NCBI RefSeq assembly: GCF_000281895.1
Contig: NZ_CM001558.1
Span: 6,265,684 to 6,329,683, forward strand
Direction of reading: 5' to 3'
Length of the DNA stretch: 64,000 nt
DNA from: Pseudomonas fluorescens Q2-87
Lineage (GTDB): Bacteria; Pseudomonadota; Gammaproteobacteria; Pseudomonadales; Pseudomonadaceae
The position numbers were made by a program, and so were the translations under genes. Positions 19,084 to 27,839 of this stretch are shown piece by piece (the stretch's first letter is position 1; each line of letters opens with the position of its first letter). The notes under the pieces were generated by a model. It searched no databases. It saw only the letters and a program-made list of their open reading frames with translations, and was not told where the DNA came from.

Positions 19084-19950
19084 TCAGTCATCCAACGCCT
19101 TCACCGATTTGGGCGACAGCCGCAAGCTGCGCAGGCTGCGCTTCACGCTCTTGAGGTGGTTGACCAGGCTCGGGCCACGGGCCATGGCGACGCCCATTGC
19201 CAATACGTCGATCACTACCAGATGGGCAATGCGTGAGGTCAACGGCGTGTAGATTTCGGTGTCTTCATGCACATCGATCGCCAGGTTCACCGTCGAGAGT
19301 TCCGCCAATGGCGTCTGGCTCGGGCACAAGGTGATCAGCGAGGCGCCGCTTTCGCGCACCAGGTTCGCGGTGATCAACAGGTCTTTGGAACGCCCCGACT
19401 GGGAAATACAGATCGCCACATCGGTGGGTTTCAGCGTAACCGCCGACATCGCCTGCATGTGCGGGTCGGAATAGGCCGCCGCCGTAAGCAGCAAGCGGAA
19501 AAACTTGTGTTGGGCATCGGCCGCCACAGCGCCCGACGCGCCAAAACCATAAAACTCGACACGCTGGGCCTGGGACATGGCCGTGACGGCTTTCTGCAAC
19601 GCCACCGGGTCGAGCTTCTCGCGAACTTCCATCAGGGTGTGCAGGGTCGTGTCGAAGATTTTCAGGCTGTAGTCGGCGACTGAATCGTCTTCATGAATCG
19701 CAAACTGACCGAAGCTGGCCCCGGCCGCCAGGCTCTGGGCCAGCTTGAGTTTCAGGTCCTGGAAACCCGAGCAACCGATGGCCCGGCAGAAACGCACGAT
19801 GGTCGGTTCGCTGATGCCGACACTGTGGGCAAGATCGGCCATGGAGCTGTGCATGACGGCCGCAGGATCAAGCAGTACGTGATCGGCGACTTTCAGCTCC
19901 GACTTGCGCAGCAGGTGGCGTGACTGGGCGATGTGTTGCAACAGGTTCAA
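19084..19950 (-). CDS. RpiR-family (HexR-like) transcriptional regulator
   Basis: A 288-residue regulator with an N-terminal HTH_6 domain (DLAHSVGISEPTIVRFCRAIGCSGFQDLKLKLAQSLA, residues about 40-76) and a C-terminal SIS sugar-phosphate domain (about 125-255) containing ISQSGRSKDLL. HexR proteins of this family sense Entner-Doudoroff sugar phosphates and repress central carbon genes. It appears to be the second HexR-type paralogue of pseudomonads rather than the one beside zwf/edd, so no symbol is given. Initiation is from TTG at 19950: an in-frame TAA five codons upstream leaves no ATG. A perfect HexR-type palindrome 46 bases upstream (19996-20010) suggests autoregulation. Confidence 0.88.
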   Translation of the reverse strand: MNLLQHIAQSRHLLRKSELKVADHVLLDPAAVMHSSMADLAHSVGISEPTIVRFCRAIGCSGFQDLKLKLAQSLAAGASFGQFAIHEDDSVADYSLKIFDTTLHTLMEVREKLDPVALQKAVTAMSQAQRVEFYGFGASGAVAADAQHKFFRLLLTAAAYSDPHMQAMSAVTLKPTDVAICISQSGRSKDLLITANLVRESGASLITLCPSQTPLAELSTVNLAIDVHEDTEIYTPLTSRIAHLVVIDVLAMGVAMARGPSLVNHLKSVKRSLRSLRLSPKSVKALDD

Positions 19951-19995
19951 GGGGCTGGACTCTTGTTATTGGCAGGTGCCGTGATGTAGCAAGCT

Positions 19996-20010
19996 TGTAG
20001 TTATACTACA
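19996..20010. promoter_or_regulatory. HexR-type operator
   Basis: TGTAGT-TAT-ACTACA is a perfect 6-3-6 palindrome, extended by one more matching pair each side (CTTGTAG.../...CTACAAG). It has the TGTARTNNNAYTACA form known for HexR. It lies 46 bases upstream of the RpiR/HexR-like gene. Two partial half-sites, GATGTAGC, lie at 19984-19991 and 20083-20090. Confidence 0.8.
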
Positions 20011-20358
20011 AGAATTGGCTTTTTGCCTGTTCAAAACGCAACTCTATCGCCTCGCTGCCCTTTGTTTTGGCTGGGGATCCCATGATGTAGCAGCGTGTGC
20101 CGCGGTGAAGCACGATTTCACCGCTGCGAGTGATTTACATCCATGACGTCTTACCCTCCAGCCCCGCTTGACCGAGCGAGGCGGACACCGGAAGGATTGT
20201 CGTGCTCGCCTCAATCAAACCAATATGCCACGACTAAACGGCACCATTTAACACTGCTCAGGCCCAGAGTTTAGTCATAAAAATAACACCTCGCGGCGCA
20301 TCTTTAATCATTAGCTGCGACGGTACAATCATGCGATGTCTCGATAGCGAGAACTAGC

Positions 20359-20484
20359 ATGGATAACTTCCCCTTACAAACTCAACTTCAATTAGCCTCA
20401 CACCGGCCGATCAAAATCGATATATTGGCCCCGCAGGACGCCATCAACTTACTACAGGAGTTACAACATGAGCATTACTTCTAA
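20359..20484 (+). CDS. Possible 41-residue leader or small protein
   Basis: An ATG at 20359 opens a 41-codon frame (MDNFPLQTQLQLASHRPIKI and on to QHEHYF) whose 3' end overlaps the start of the next gene by 17 bases. A TACAAT -10-like hexamer lies 30 bases upstream at 20324-20329. The frame has a weak ribosome-binding site and no recognised relative. It may be a coupled upstream gene or chance. The rest of the 19951-20467 gap holds only the HexR-type operator and no other gene I can support. Confidence 0.3.
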   Translation: MDNFPLQTQLQLASHRPIKIDILAPQDAINLLQELQHEHYF

Positions 20485-20782
20485 AAACTGGACCGCGCAA
20501 ATCGACCGCATGCCCGGAGCCGCTTCTTTCCGCACCTTCGGCACCGTAACCGTTGCCCACAGTGGCATTACACCGATCTTGGTACTTAGCGACAAACAGG
20601 ACAAATCGTTTGATCTGCGACTGGAGCTGAAACTCCAACACGCCGATGACATTTCCTTGCCGGTACTGACCGACAAGTTTGTTGAATACAAAGTGCTCGG
20701 CGACTCTAATGTCACAGGGGTCAGCATTTTCTTCGAAGGACAGTTGCTGCATCATATCGATGAAGTCTTGATGACTCATTAA
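20468..20782 (+). CDS. Hypothetical protein, 104 residues
   Basis: The product (MSITSKNWTAQIDRMPGAAS and on to HIDEVLMTH) has no signal peptide or membrane segment and looks like a small beta-rich soluble protein: alternating hydrophobic stretches such as FRTFGTVTVAHSGITPILVL and FDLRLELKLQ. CAGGAG lies 6 bases before the ATG, supporting the start. It is more AT-rich than its neighbours and is flanked by a long untranslated region and a 12-bp hairpin. I do not recognise the family. Confidence 0.65.
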   Translation: MSITSKNWTAQIDRMPGAASFRTFGTVTVAHSGITPILVLSDKQDKSFDLRLELKLQHADDISLPVLTDKFVEYKVLGDSNVTGVSIFFEGQLLHHIDEVLMTH

Positions 20783-20793
20783 TCCATGTACAT

Positions 20794-20831
20794 AACTTCC
20801 CGCCGGAAACTTCGTTATTCGGCGGGAAGTT
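20794..20831. terminator. Hairpin between convergent genes
   Basis: Perfect 12-base arms AACTTCCCGCCG and CGGCGGGAAGTT surround a 14-base loop, placed 11 bases after the hypothetical gene and 26 bases before the 3' end of the GGDEF-EAL gene. There is no following T-run, so it is either a weak bidirectional terminator or an mRNA-stabilising hairpin. Confidence 0.55.
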
Positions 20832-20857
20832 GCTGCGAGAACGGAAACTCACTGCAT

Positions 20858-23725
20858 CTATTGCGCCCGCAACAACTGCGCCAAACCCTCTGCTTCTATC
20901 GGCCGGCTGATCAGGTACCCTTGGACCTCATCGCATTGTTCATTCCGGAGAAATTCAAGCTGCTCCGACCGCTCCACGCCTTCCGCCACCACCTTCAGCG
21001 ATAAGCCGTGCGCCATCGCAATGATCGCGCGGGTAATGGAAGCATCCATGCTGCCCTCACCCAGCCCGCGGATGAACGTCTGGTCGATTTTCACGTAATC
21101 CACCGGGATCCGCTTGAGGTAACTCAAAGATGAGTAACCGGTGCCAAAATCGTCGATCGCCAGTTTGACCCCAAGGTCACGCAACTGCTGGAACGTGGCA
21201 ATGATGTGCTCCACGCTGTCGAGCAATTGGCTCTCGGTCAGCTCCAGCTCCAGGTATTGGGGCGCCAGGCCGGTTTCTTCCAACACTTGCCGCACCAGGC
21301 TGACCAGCTTGCCCTGGCGCAGTTGATGGACCGACAGATTGACCGACACCCTGATCGGCGCCAGCCCCTGGCGCTGCCATTCGCACGCCTGCCAACAGGC
21401 CTGACGCAACACAAACTCGCCGATCGGTCCGATCAGCCCGGTTTCTTCTGCCAGGCCGATGAACTCCCCCGGCGGAACCCGACCCAGGACTGGATGATCC
21501 CAGCGTACCAAGGCTTCCGCGGCGTTCAAGCGGCCGGTCGCCAGGCACAGCTTGGGCTGATAAAAGACCTTCAATTGCTGCTCTTCAAGAGCCTTGCGCA
21601 GCTGATTTTCCAATTGCAGGCGTTCGAGCGTACTGGCTTGCAGGCTGTCGGTGTAAAACTGGAAATTATTCCCTCCCAGGTGCTTGGCGTGCTGCATGGC
21701 CATGTTCGCCTGGCTGACCAGCGTGGATATTTCCCGTGCGTTGTCGGGCAACAGGCTGATGCCGATGGAGGCGCTGACCACCAGCTCATGGCCTTCGATG
21801 GTCACCGGCAGGCGCAGCTTGGCAGACAAGCGGGTCGCCACCCGAGCCAGGCTGGAGAGGTTGCCATAAGCGTCGAACAACACCGCGAACTCATCGCCGG
21901 ATAACCGGGCAATGGTGTCCGCCTCGGGCAATGCATTGATCAGGCGCCGGGCCATTTTCCGCAGCAGCTCATCGGCCACGTCATGACCAAGGCTGTCGTT
22001 GAGCAGTTTGAAACGGTCGAGGTTGATATGCAGCAACGCCAGGCTGCGCCGCCCGCCTTGGCGCACGCGCTGATGAGCTTCCTGGAGACGTTCGCGAAAC
22101 AGCGAGCGATTCGCCAGGCCAGTCAGCTCGTCGTAATGCGTCAGGTAGCGCATCCGTTCTTCGGATTCACGACGCGCAGACAGATCGGCGAAGAAGCCGA
22201 CGATATGGCTGACGTTTCCCCGCGCATCGCGCACGACATTCAATTGCAGCCATTGCGGGTAAAGCTCACCGTTGGCCCGCGCTTCAACCAGCTCACCTTG
22301 CCAGGTGCCGTGTTGCTTGAGGGCTTGGCGGATAACGGGATAGTGGCGGCGCGCGTCGCGACTGCACGGCAGGTCGACGACGTTGCGCCCGAGCATATCG
22401 GCGATGTCGAAACCGGTGAGCCGGGTAAAGGCCTGGTTTGCGGCCAGCAACGCATAATTGGGGTCGAAGATCACGATGCCTTCACTGGCGGCCTCGAACA
22501 CCGTGGCCGCCAATTGCCGCTGCTGTTCGAGTTCCTTGGCCGCGCTGATGTTTCGCCGCGTGCCAACCATGCGCAACACCCTGCCGTTTGCGCTGCACTC
22601 CACCGCCCGGCCACGGTCTTCGATCCAGACCCAGTGACCATCGCCGTGACGCACCCGGTATTCGATCTGGTAATCCTCGCTGCGGCCCTTGAGGTGTTCG
22701 ACAAGGGCACGCTTGAGCGCTGGCACGTCCTGGGGGTGCAGCCGCGGGGTGAGATGGCTGAGCATCGCCGTGACGTATTCGGGCTCCAGCCCAAACAGCT
22801 CTTTGAGTTGGGTATGGTGGACTTCGTCAGTCTGCAGATTCCAATCCCACAAACCCAACTCACTGGCCTTCAGGGCCAGCGCCAGACGCGCCTCACTCTT
22901 GCCCAGGGCCTGGCTGGCCACTTCCAGCTCGCGGCTTCGCTGCGCCACCCGTGCCTCCAGCTCAACCTGGGCCGCGCGTAGTTTGTCCTCGGCACAGCGA
23001 CGTTGCTCGACCTCCCGGGCCAGGGCCTCGTTGAGCTGCGCACCTCGGGATTGGGCCTCTTGCAAATGCTCTATCAGCGCCTGGTTCTGGAAGCGTCGCA
23101 GCATGCCGCTCTGTATCAAGCGATTGACTTGCCAGGCCACCACGCTCAGCGAGACCAACACCACCAGTCCGAGCCAACCCCACCCGCGCTGTTGCTCATC
23201 CCCCCCCCAGAAGAGGTAACCGATGGCTGGCAACAGGCAGGGCAAGGTAAAGGACAGAAACGCCGGAAGGCTCACGGCATAGGCCACGCTGGCCGACAGG
23301 GTGGCTGCGCCGATCAGGCCGAACACCCAGGCCTGTTGCTGGAAACTGTCGGCCGGGACCAGCGCGATGCCGGCCCCGGCCAGCGTCAGGCCGGTCATCC
23401 CGGAGCCCAGCAGGAACATGCGCAGCCAGATCGGGTGTGCCTGGCGGCTTGGCATGGCCGAATCGAAGGCGGCCACCTGGATCACCCGCAACGCGACCAG
23501 CGACAGCAACCAGACCAGCCAGACGCTGACCAGGAAATAGCGCGACGGCTCCCATAACAGTGCGGCGCAGACCAGACCGTTGACCAACATGAACAGCGTG
23601 GGTAGCAGCGAGCCCTGGTACAGCAGACGTGTGCGTTCGACCGCCATCTCCGTGGCGTACTGCTTGCGGATGGCCCGCCGTTCCACACAGGGGCCCGCCG
23701 GATCGGAATTGAGGATCATTGGCAC
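20858..23725 (-). CDS. Membrane-bound PAS-GGDEF-EAL cyclic-di-GMP protein
   Basis: A 955-residue signalling protein. Residues about 36-190 form a multi-segment membrane region, followed by a coiled coil (about 205-265), two PAS domains (about 275-385 and 400-510), a GGDEF domain (about 525-685) and an EAL domain (about 700-950). The GGDEF motif reads SGDEF (ARLSGDEFAVL), and no RxxD inhibitory site stands before it. The EAL domain has the full catalytic set: AEALVRW, NLSVHQL, LTES, DDFGTGYSSL, VKIDQTF, VAEGVE and QGYLISRP. It is therefore probably a phosphodiesterase lowering c-di-GMP, with a doubtful cyclase half. A similar gene precedes uvrD in P. aeruginosa. Confidence 0.9.
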   Translation of the reverse strand: MPMILNSDPAGPCVERRAIRKQYATEMAVERTRLLYQGSLLPTLFMLVNGLVCAALLWEPSRYFLVSVWLVWLLSLVALRVIQVAAFDSAMPSRQAHPIWLRMFLLGSGMTGLTLAGAGIALVPADSFQQQAWVFGLIGAATLSASVAYAVSLPAFLSFTLPCLLPAIGYLFWGGDEQQRGWGWLGLVVLVSLSVVAWQVNRLIQSGMLRRFQNQALIEHLQEAQSRGAQLNEALAREVEQRRCAEDKLRAAQVELEARVAQRSRELEVASQALGKSEARLALALKASELGLWDWNLQTDEVHHTQLKELFGLEPEYVTAMLSHLTPRLHPQDVPALKRALVEHLKGRSEDYQIEYRVRHGDGHWVWIEDRGRAVECSANGRVLRMVGTRRNISAAKELEQQRQLAATVFEAASEGIVIFDPNYALLAANQAFTRLTGFDIADMLGRNVVDLPCSRDARRHYPVIRQALKQHGTWQGELVEARANGELYPQWLQLNVVRDARGNVSHIVGFFADLSARRESEERMRYLTHYDELTGLANRSLFRERLQEAHQRVRQGGRRSLALLHINLDRFKLLNDSLGHDVADELLRKMARRLINALPEADTIARLSGDEFAVLFDAYGNLSSLARVATRLSAKLRLPVTIEGHELVVSASIGISLLPDNAREISTLVSQANMAMQHAKHLGGNNFQFYTDSLQASTLERLQLENQLRKALEEQQLKVFYQPKLCLATGRLNAAEALVRWDHPVLGRVPPGEFIGLAEETGLIGPIGEFVLRQACWQACEWQRQGLAPIRVSVNLSVHQLRQGKLVSLVRQVLEETGLAPQYLELELTESQLLDSVEHIIATFQQLRDLGVKLAIDDFGTGYSSLSYLKRIPVDYVKIDQTFIRGLGEGSMDASITRAIIAMAHGLSLKVVAEGVERSEQLEFLRNEQCDEVQGYLISRPIEAEGLAQLLRAQ

Positions 23726-23980
23726 TGTTCTTGTTCTTATTCAGCGAAGCGTGGGGAACCCGAAAGATCCACCGAGCATACACAAGCCAAAGGCCTTCCC
23801 ACACTGCTTGCGGTCATAAAAACTTCGAAAAAAGTCGCTATTTCATTGGGTGGCGCCCCCCTCGAGCGAGCCCGGCCAATACTTGCAGGCCATGACCAAC
23901 CGGTCATCCTCAAACGGTCTTTTATCGGTTTGGGCAAAGCTCGGTTTGCCCGTGGTGACGCCGCACCCTAGAATGCCCCG

Positions 23981-26164
23981 ATGCGCGATGATCTCTCCCT
24001 TCTGCTGAATTCCCTCAACGATGCCCAACGTCAGGCCGTAGCCGCCTCCGTGGGTCGTCAGTTGGTCCTGGCCGGTGCTGGCTCCGGTAAAACCCGAGTG
24101 CTGGTGCACCGTATCGCCTGGTTGATCCAGGTCGAGAACGCTTCGCCCCATTCGATCCTGTCGGTGACTTTCACCAACAAGGCCGCAGCAGAGATGCGCC
24201 ATCGCATCGAGCAACTGATGGGCATCAACCCTGCGGGCATGTGGGTCGGCACGTTTCACGGCCTGGCGCACCGTTTGCTGCGGGCGCACTGGCAAGAAGC
24301 CGGCCTGAGCCAGACCTTCCAGATCCTGGACAGCGACGACCAGCAACGCCTGGTCAAGCGGGTGATCCGCGAGCTGGGCCTGGACGAGCAGCGCTGGCCC
24401 GCCCGTCAGGCCCAGTGGTTCATCAATGGCCAGAAAGACGAAGGCCTGCGGCCGCAGCATATCCAGGCCAGCGGCGACCTGTTCCTGGCCACCATGCGCA
24501 GCATCTACGAAGCCTACGAGGCGGCGTGCCAGCGCGCCGGCGTCATCGACTTTTCCGAATTGCTGCTACGAGCGTTGGACCTGTGGCGCGATCATCCGGG
24601 ACTGCTGGCTCATTATCAGAAACGTTTCCGGCATGTATTGGTGGACGAGTTCCAGGACACCAACGCCGTGCAGTACGCCTGGTTGCGCCTCTTGGCCAAG
24701 GGCGGTGACAGCCTGATGGTGGTGGGCGACGACGATCAGTCGATCTATGGCTGGCGCGGCGCCAAGATCGAGAACATTCATCAGTATTCGGCGGACTTTC
24801 CTGACGCCGAAGTGATCCGCCTGGAACAGAACTACCGCTCCACCGCCGGTATCCTCAAGGCCGCCAACGCCCTGATTGCCAACAATACCGGGCGCCTGGG
24901 CAAAGAGTTGTGGACCGATGGCGGTGAAGGCGAAGCGATCAACCTCTACGCCGCCTTCAATGAACACGATGAGGCGCGCTACGTGGTGGAAACCATCGAG
25001 AGCGCGTTGAAAACCGGGCTGGCCCGCAGCGACATCGCCATCCTGTATCGCTCCAACGCCCAATCGCGGGTATTGGAAGAAGCCTTGCTGCGCGAACGGA
25101 TCCCGTACCGCATCTACGGCGGCCAGCGCTTCTTCGAGCGCGCCGAGATCAAGAACGCCATGGCTTACCTACGCCTGCTCGAAGGCCGCGGCAACGATGC
25201 GGCCCTGGAGCGGGTGATCAACGTGCCTACCCGGGGCATCGGCGAGAAAACCGTCGAAGCGATTCGCGATCACGCGCGCCATAGCCACGTGTCGATGTGG
25301 GAAGCCATGCGGCAACTGGTGGCCAACAAAGGCGTGACCGGCCGTGCCGCCGGGGCACTGAAAGCATTCATGGACCTGATCGAAGACCTCGCCGCCAAAT
25401 GCGGGGAGATGCCGCTGCACCTGATGGCCCAGACCGTTATCGAGCAGTCCGGCCTGATCGCCTATCACGAAGCGGAAAAAGGCGAAAAAGGCCAGGCCCG
25501 GGTAGAAAACCTCGAGGAACTGGTCAGCGCTGCACGCAACTTCGAGAACACCGAAGAGGACGCCGACCTGTCGCCGCTGTCGGCCTTCCTCGGCCACGCC
25601 TCCCTGGAAGCCGGCGACACCCAGGCCGACGAGCATGAAGACAGCATCCAACTGATGACCCTGCACAGCGCCAAGGGTCTGGAATTCCCCTACGTGTTCC
25701 TCGTGGGCATGGAGGAAGGCCTGTTCCCGCACAAGATGAGCCTGGAAGAACCGGGGCGCCTGGAAGAAGAACGGCGCCTTGCCTATGTCGGCATCACCCG
25801 GGCCATGCAGAATCTGGTCATGACCTACGCCGAGACCCGACGCTTGTATGGCAGCGAGACCTACAACAAAGTGTCGCGCTTCGTACGCGAAGTACCGAAA
25901 GGCCTGATTCAGGAAGTGCGGCTGTCCAACAGCGTCAGCCGTCCGTTCGGTGGTGGTCAGCAGCAAAGCACCAGCAGCCTGTTCGGCGGCAGTGGTATTC
26001 CGGAAACCGGCTTCAGCCTCGGCCAGACCGTGCGCCATTCGGTGTTCGGCGACGGCGTGATCCTCAACTTCGAAGGTGCCGGCGCCCAGGCGCGGGTCCA
26101 GGTGAATTTCAGCGAAGGCAGCAAGTGGCTGATGCTGGGGTATGCCAAGCTAGAAGCGATCTAG
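23981..26164 (+). CDS. uvrD: DNA helicase II (UvrD)
   Basis: A 727-residue superfamily-1 3'-5' helicase for nucleotide-excision and mismatch repair. The sequence shows the Q-motif start LNSLNDAQRQAV, Walker A AGAGSGKT (residues 31-38), motif Ia VTFTNKAAAEMRHRI, Walker B DEFQDT (222-227), motif III GDDDQSIYGWRGA, motif IV NYRST, motif V TLHSAKGLEF and motif VI EERRLAYVGITRA. The C-terminus ends with the Tudor-like segment (GDGVILNFEG...ARVQVNF) that binds RNA polymerase. Length matches the family. No SOS box is evident in the upstream 255 bases, which contain nothing else I can identify. Confidence 0.96.
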   Translation: MRDDLSLLLNSLNDAQRQAVAASVGRQLVLAGAGSGKTRVLVHRIAWLIQVENASPHSILSVTFTNKAAAEMRHRIEQLMGINPAGMWVGTFHGLAHRLLRAHWQEAGLSQTFQILDSDDQQRLVKRVIRELGLDEQRWPARQAQWFINGQKDEGLRPQHIQASGDLFLATMRSIYEAYEAACQRAGVIDFSELLLRALDLWRDHPGLLAHYQKRFRHVLVDEFQDTNAVQYAWLRLLAKGGDSLMVVGDDDQSIYGWRGAKIENIHQYSADFPDAEVIRLEQNYRSTAGILKAANALIANNTGRLGKELWTDGGEGEAINLYAAFNEHDEARYVVETIESALKTGLARSDIAILYRSNAQSRVLEEALLRERIPYRIYGGQRFFERAEIKNAMAYLRLLEGRGNDAALERVINVPTRGIGEKTVEAIRDHARHSHVSMWEAMRQLVANKGVTGRAAGALKAFMDLIEDLAAKCGEMPLHLMAQTVIEQSGLIAYHEAEKGEKGQARVENLEELVSAARNFENTEEDADLSPLSAFLGHASLEAGDTQADEHEDSIQLMTLHSAKGLEFPYVFLVGMEEGLFPHKMSLEEPGRLEEERRLAYVGITRAMQNLVMTYAETRRLYGSETYNKVSRFVREVPKGLIQEVRLSNSVSRPFGGGQQQSTSSLFGGSGIPETGFSLGQTVRHSVFGDGVILNFEGAGAQARVQVNFSEGSKWLMLGYAKLEAI

Positions 26165-26180
26165 AAGTTTGCGTAGACCC

Positions 26181-26209
26181 TGTGGGAGCGAGCTGGCTCG
26201 CTCCCACAG
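26181..26209. repeat. REP palindrome, TGTGGGAGC type
   Basis: TGTGGGAGCGAGC and GCTCGCTCCCACA form a near-perfect inverted repeat 16 bases after the uvrD stop. This is the short second REP type of fluorescent pseudomonads and may also act as the uvrD 3' hairpin. Confidence 0.75.
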
Positions 26210-26403
26210 TTTGTTTAGACGCCAGAGCATTTCCGATAGAACTTGTCCCTCCTTCCTACAGCCCAAAGCGAACAAGCCTTCTTGCGCGACTGGAGCTGAA
26301 CCTAACCTGTCACGCAAAAGCCCGAAACACTCTGCCGCTAGCCAGCAACAGTTCAGCTGTGCAACATGGCGCGCGTGCTATCCACAAATGGGAATGCCTT
26401 TAT

Positions 26404-27279
26404 ATGAAACGTTTTCTTAGCATCGCCATGGCGTTGTGCATCGGCCTGACGATGGCCATCGACGCCAATGCCGCCAAGCGTTTTGGCGGTGGTAAAAGCT
26501 CGGGCGCGGCCCCGACTCACCAGACCAGCCAGATGGCGCCGTCCTCTGCCGCCGGTTCCACTGCTGCCACCGCAGGCGCGGCCGGTGCCGCTGGCGCTGC
26601 CACCAAGGCCAGCGGCGCTTCGCGCTGGCTCGGCCCGTTGGCCGGCATCGCCGCCGGTGGCCTGCTCGCCTCCATGTTCATGGGCGACGGCTTCCAGGGC
26701 ATGCAGATCTTCGACATCCTGATCATGGCGGTCATCGCCTTCCTGGTGTTCCGCTTCATTGCTGCCCGTCGCCGCAAGCAGCAGGAGCAATTCGCTCCAG
26801 CCGGCCACGCGCCGATGCAGCGTGAAGTGTTCAATCAGCAACCATCCGCCGGTGGCGCGATCTTCGGTGGTTCGGCAGCTCCGGCCGCACGGCCGGTCAT
26901 CAATGCGCCAGCCTGGTTCAACGAGCAACGCTTCATCGAAGCCGCGCGCAACCACTTCATGTCCCTGCAGCAACATTGGGACGCGAACGAAATGGACAAG
27001 ATTGCCGAATTCGTGACCCCGCAACTGCTGGAGTTCCTCAAGCGCGAACGGGCCGACCTGGGTGATGGCTTCCAGTCCACCTACATCGATAACCTGCAAG
27101 TGCAGCTGGACGGCGTCGATGATCGCGCCGACAAGACCATCGCTACCCTGACGTTCAGCGGTGTGTCGAAAGATTCCCGCTTCGACAAGGGTGAAGCCTT
27201 CAGCGAAAGCTGGAACATGGAGCGTGCCCAGGGCGACGACCAGCCTTGGCTGGTAGCGGGTATTCGCCAGAACGGTTGA
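26404..27279 (+). CDS. Tim44-like domain membrane protein
   Basis: A 291-residue envelope protein. The start at MKRFLSIAMALCIGLTMAID is chosen because it begins a clear signal peptide (cleavage near ANA-AK) and a GGGA element lies about 10 bases upstream. An Ala/Ser-rich low-complexity region (about 30-75) is followed by two hydrophobic segments (about 78-120) and, from about residue 165, a Tim44-like domain (FIEAARNHFMSLQQHWDANEMDKIAEFVTPQLLEFL). In mitochondria this fold binds membranes; the bacterial role is not established. It follows uvrD after a REP and has its own terminator. Confidence 0.85.
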   Translation: MKRFLSIAMALCIGLTMAIDANAAKRFGGGKSSGAAPTHQTSQMAPSSAAGSTAATAGAAGAAGAATKASGASRWLGPLAGIAAGGLLASMFMGDGFQGMQIFDILIMAVIAFLVFRFIAARRRKQQEQFAPAGHAPMQREVFNQQPSAGGAIFGGSAAPAARPVINAPAWFNEQRFIEAARNHFMSLQQHWDANEMDKIAEFVTPQLLEFLKRERADLGDGFQSTYIDNLQVQLDGVDDRADKTIATLTFSGVSKDSRFDKGEAFSESWNMERAQGDDQPWLVAGIRQNG

Positions 27280-27313
27280 ACTTTGGCGCGCTTCGCATGT
27301 TGAAATAAAACAA

Positions 27314-27340
27314 CCCCGGCCCAGGCCGGGGTTTTCTATT
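27314..27340 (+). terminator. Rho-independent terminator after the Tim44-like gene
   Basis: CCCCGGCC-CA-GGCCGGGG is an 8-bp perfect GC stem followed by TTTTCTATT, 34 bases after the stop codon. Confidence 0.88.
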
Positions 27341-27369
27341 TCGCGGTTGCATCTATAGCGAGCTACTGT

Positions 27370-27397
27370 ATAAACCGCTCCATATAAACCGCGCCAT
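27370..27397. repeat. Tandem 14-base repeat upstream of the SUKH gene
   Basis: ATAAACCGCTCCAT is followed directly by ATAAACCGCGCCAT, one mismatch apart, ending 21 bases before the GTG start of the next gene. It could be a duplicated operator or promoter element. Confidence 0.5.
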
Positions 27398-27418
27398 CGA
27401 GAAAGAGGATCCCCGGAC

Positions 27419-27826
27419 GTGGAAGAAATCATCGAACAATTGCGTGAAGCCAACGAACCCGTACCGGTCCCGCTGGAGCTGCCCGACGAAGACTTGCTGG
27501 TGGAGATCGAAGAGCAGCTATTCATCGACATCCCGTTCGTCTTCAGGGAGTTTTTGCTGACCGTCAGCGACGTGGTCTACGGCAGCCTGGAACCGGTGAC
27601 CGTCACCGACCCGCAGTCCCACACCTACCTGCCGGATGTGGCCGCCAACGCCTGGGACGCCGGTGTCGATCGCAGCCTGATCCCGATTTGCCAGGACGGC
27701 GACGACTATTACTGCGTCGAAGAAGACGGCACCGTGGTGCTGTGGCAGGCAGAAGAAGAATTGATCGCTGAAGAAACCTGGGAATCGGTCTGGCACTGGG
27801 CCCGGGACGTCTGGCTGGAAAGCTGA
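27419..27826 (+). CDS. SMI1/KNR4 (SUKH) family protein
   Basis: A 135-residue very acidic protein starting from GTG, with GAGG about 10 bases upstream. The core reads LLVEIEEQLFIDIPFVFREFLLTV, then the hydrophobic/aromatic pattern of SUKH domains (LIPICQDGDDYYCVEEDGTVVLWQ). SUKH proteins often act as immunity proteins to polymorphic toxins, but a lone chromosomal copy conserved beside a Kef-type antiporter is just as likely to be housekeeping. No toxin gene adjoins it. Confidence 0.8.
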   Translation: MEEIIEQLREANEPVPVPLELPDEDLLVEIEEQLFIDIPFVFREFLLTVSDVVYGSLEPVTVTDPQSHTYLPDVAANAWDAGVDRSLIPICQDGDDYYCVEEDGTVVLWQAEEELIAEETWESVWHWARDVWLES

Positions 27827-27839
27827 TCCGCCCGTTGCC

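Noticed and set aside
23726..23980. SOS box upstream of uvrD
   Set aside because: No CTG-N10-CAG palindrome was found in the gap.
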